Shown: positions 7,421 to 9,135 of the stretch, one piece after another
Numbering within the stretch: the stretch's first letter is position 1
Layout of the letters: the number at the start of each line of letters is the position of its first letter
DNA from: JBBILU01 sp037444775
Lineage (GTDB): Bacteria; Patescibacteriota; Gracilibacteria; BD1-5; UBA6164
NCBI GenBank assembly: GCA_037444775.1
Contig: JBBILU010000042.1
Location: 1 to 9,135 of the forward strand
Direction: 5' to 3'
DNA length: 9,135 bases
Made by a program: the position numbers and the translations under genes
Notes under the pieces: generated by a model
Told to the model about the DNA's origin: nothing
Seen by the model: only the letters and a program-made list of their open reading frames with translations
Databases searched by the model: none

Positions 7421-8545
7421 ATGATATCAAGAATTATAGAAGAAGATATAAAACAAAAAATGTTTTTATGAAAAATTATTATTATTTATTGAGCTAGACA
7501 AGTTTGAAAAACAACTATTTCTAAAAAAGTAATTGATGAATATAGTTGAAAATCAAAGTATTTAAATTGCGATTTGTATACTAATCAACAATTGTTGGAT
7601 TATAAAAATCCTCAAAAAATAATTGATAGTTTTATTGATTTTGATTTGATTATTCTTGATGAGGCTCAAAATATAGAGAATATATGAACTATTTTAAAAA
7701 TACTTGTAGAAACATATCCGAAAAAACAATTTATAGCAACTTGTTCTAGTAGTTTTGATTTAGCAAATAAACTAAATGAAGCACTTACTTGAAGAAATTT
7801 TAAAATTACTTTATTTCCCTTATCTGTTTGAGAAATCAGAAATAATTATGATGACTTTTTTATAAATGATAATTTAGAAAATTTACTTATTTATTGATCT
7901 TATCCAGAAGTTTTTTGAATAAGTGAAAGTGAAAAACAAGAAAGATTAAATTTATTATCTTGAGATTATTTGTATAAAGATATTTTTAAGTTTGATTGAA
8001 TAAAAAAATCAAATTATGTTAAATCAATATTGCAACTTCTAGCTCTACAAGTAGGAAGCGAAGTTTCTTATAATGAAATATGACAAAAACTTTGACTTAG
8101 TCATTTAACAGTTCAAAAATATATAGATATATTAGAACAAGCATTTATAATTATAAAACTGGCTAGTTTTTCAAGAAATTTAAGAAATGAAATAACAAAA
8201 TGAATAAAAATATATTTTTGTGATTTATGAGTAAGAAATAGTCTTATACAGAATTATAATTCTATAAATTTGAGGCAAGATATTTGAGCTTTGTGGGAAA
8301 ATTTTCTTATAATTGAAAGAATCAAAAAAAATCATTACAATAAAGTCTTTCTGAATTGTTACTTTTGGAGAAATCATGCACAAGCAGAAATAGATTATAT
8401 AGAAGAATATAATGGGGAGTTGCATACTTATGAATTCAAATGGAGCAACAAAAAAGCTAATATTCCAAAAGCTTTTATAGATGCTTATCCTTGAAGTAGT
8501 TTTGATATTATAAATAAAAATAATTTTTTAGATTTTGTAAAGTAA
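7421..8545 (+). CDS. AAA family ATPase with DUF4143 domain
   Basis: A 374-residue protein of the widespread AAA_14 plus DUF4143 family, whose cellular role is not established. Seen: Walker A GARQVGKTT (24-32), with its second Gly as UGA; Walker B LIILDEAQ with D80 and E81; a sensor-like strand FIATCSSSF (104-111), where C108 replaces the usual Gly of TGSSS; GSYPEVF (159-165), the usual start of the DUF4143 part; a winged-helix segment at about 211-250 (SYNEIGQKLGLSHLTVQKYI); FCDLGVRN (266-273); and a PD-(D/E)XK-like end with E323-x-D325 and E338-x-K340. The length is typical, slightly short. ATG follows an AT-only leader without Shine-Dalgarno, and TAA ends it. The terminator before it suggests its own transcript. 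Such genes are often patchily distributed and mobile. Confidence 0.92.
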
Positions 8546-8558
8546 TAAAACATTTTAA

Positions 8559-9135
8559 AAGTATAAAAAAGACAATTTTCATATAATTGCTATTTGAGTG
8601 AGTGGAGATGATAAAGATAACAGAATTTCAACATTTCAATGGAATAAAGAAGATAAAAGATATTTATTTAGAAAGTTTTTTGAACTTCAAAAATACGAAG
8701 ATTATTATGATATTTTTCATGCAAAAGATAAAGTTATCTTATCCGAAGATGAATTAATGCAATATGCAAAAAAACTTCATGATCAAATGAGAGATGAAGT
8801 GAAACTAAAAGAAGCAGAAAAACCTTTACTTGTTGCTGCTTTACTTTTAGCTTTAGATAATGATGATTTTGTAAGAGAAATCCCTACAATTCAAAATCCA
8901 AAAAAATTAGCAAACAGAATTATAGAATCAATTTCAGAATCACTTGAGAAATCTTGAATTTTAAAAACAAAAATAGAAACTTTAATTTGAGAATTTTCAT
9001 TTATAAAAACTCAAACTTATCTAACAAGTTGAGAAATAGATCACACAAATCCAAGTCACGATAATAATTCTTTACATAAATTTTTAGTAGATATACAATC
9101 AAAAGTTTATCCTTTTGTAAAAAAAGTAAATAATA
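8559..9135 (+). CDS. N6 DNA methylase-like gene, N-terminally truncated (3' end beyond window)
   Basis: The frame opens after a TAA at 8556-8558 and runs off the right edge (about 192 codons). It has no ATG near its beginning; GTG at 8598 is the first conventional alternative start, without Shine-Dalgarno. The region KLHDQMRDEVKLKEAEKPLL, then VAALLLALDNDDF and IGEFSFIKTQ, resembles the part just before the methylase core in type I and type IIG N6-adenine DNA methylases. The methylase motifs themselves would lie outside the window. Upstream of the GTG, the frame still reads HIIAIGVSGDDKDNRISTF, which resembles the end of the nuclease-like N-terminal domain in such proteins (a VIAIAVSG-type strand), so a preceding domain seems to be missing. 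Only 13 bases separate it from the ATPase stop codon. It may be a remnant or a short form using GTG. Family assignment is by recall of the pattern, without alignment. Confidence 0.6.

Noticed and set aside
8225..8425. A minus-strand open frame opposite the AAA ATPase gene
   Set aside because: It is antisense to the DUF4143 region and hydrophobic by reverse complementarity, with no start context or family match.
8598..8600. GTG at 8598 as the firm start of the last gene
   Set aside because: Family-like residues continue upstream of it to about 8580, so the annotated frame was extended back to the preceding stop.
1..9135. UGA read as tryptophan (mycoplasma-type code)
   Set aside because: It would put Trp in both P-loops and in the cyclase GD motif; Trp is normally written TGG here.

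Overview
The window comes from an AT-rich bacterium that reads UGA as glycine (translation table 25). That points to the Absconditabacteria (SR1) or Gracilibacteria (BD1-5) branch of the Patescibacteria/CPR. The evidence is internal. UGA interrupts every gene, and each time it sits where the protein family requires glycine: the helicase P-loop reads GPGTGKT with both last glycines as UGA, the AAA ATPase P-loop reads GARQVGKTT with the second glycine as UGA, and the cyclase metal-site GD has UGA for G. In the cyclase gene I count 24 of 28 glycines as UGA. All genes end in TAA or run off the window. With standard code the region looks like broken fragments; with table 25 it resolves into seven nearly contiguous genes.

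Layout. Minus strand: a GT4-type glycosyltransferase running off the left edge (1-1121) and, upstream of it, a class III nucleotidyl cyclase fused to a DUF697-like membrane domain (1256-2362). Plus strand, divergent from the cyclase: a solo PemK/MazF-family toxin-like protein (2479-2907), a 1046-residue UvrD-type helicase with a C-terminal PD-(D/E)XK nuclease (3017-6157), a secreted DUF2202 ferritin-like protein interrupted by a 100-N assembly gap (6239-7300) and followed by a clear terminator, an AAA ATPase with DUF4143 (7421-8545), and the N-terminal part of an apparently truncated DNA-methylase-like gene running off the right edge (from about 8559).

The genes do not form one obvious pathway. 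They look like an envelope/signalling pair (glycosyltransferase and cyclase) next to genes for DNA repair or defence and toxin-like functions. No recognisable Shine-Dalgarno sequence precedes any start, so starts were chosen by the first ATG after an in-frame stop and by family alignment.

The most unusual features are (i) small GC-rich palindromic repeats, two nearly identical copies and one larger composite, inserted in frame inside the helicase-nuclease gene, with a related palindrome between genes; and (ii) a predicted adenylate cyclase with all canonical catalytic residues joined to a DUF697-like domain in a lineage with very reduced genomes. No gene-free stretch exceeds 300 bases; the intergenic regions (81 to 134 bases, and only about 13 before the last gene) hold hairpins and possible promoters only.
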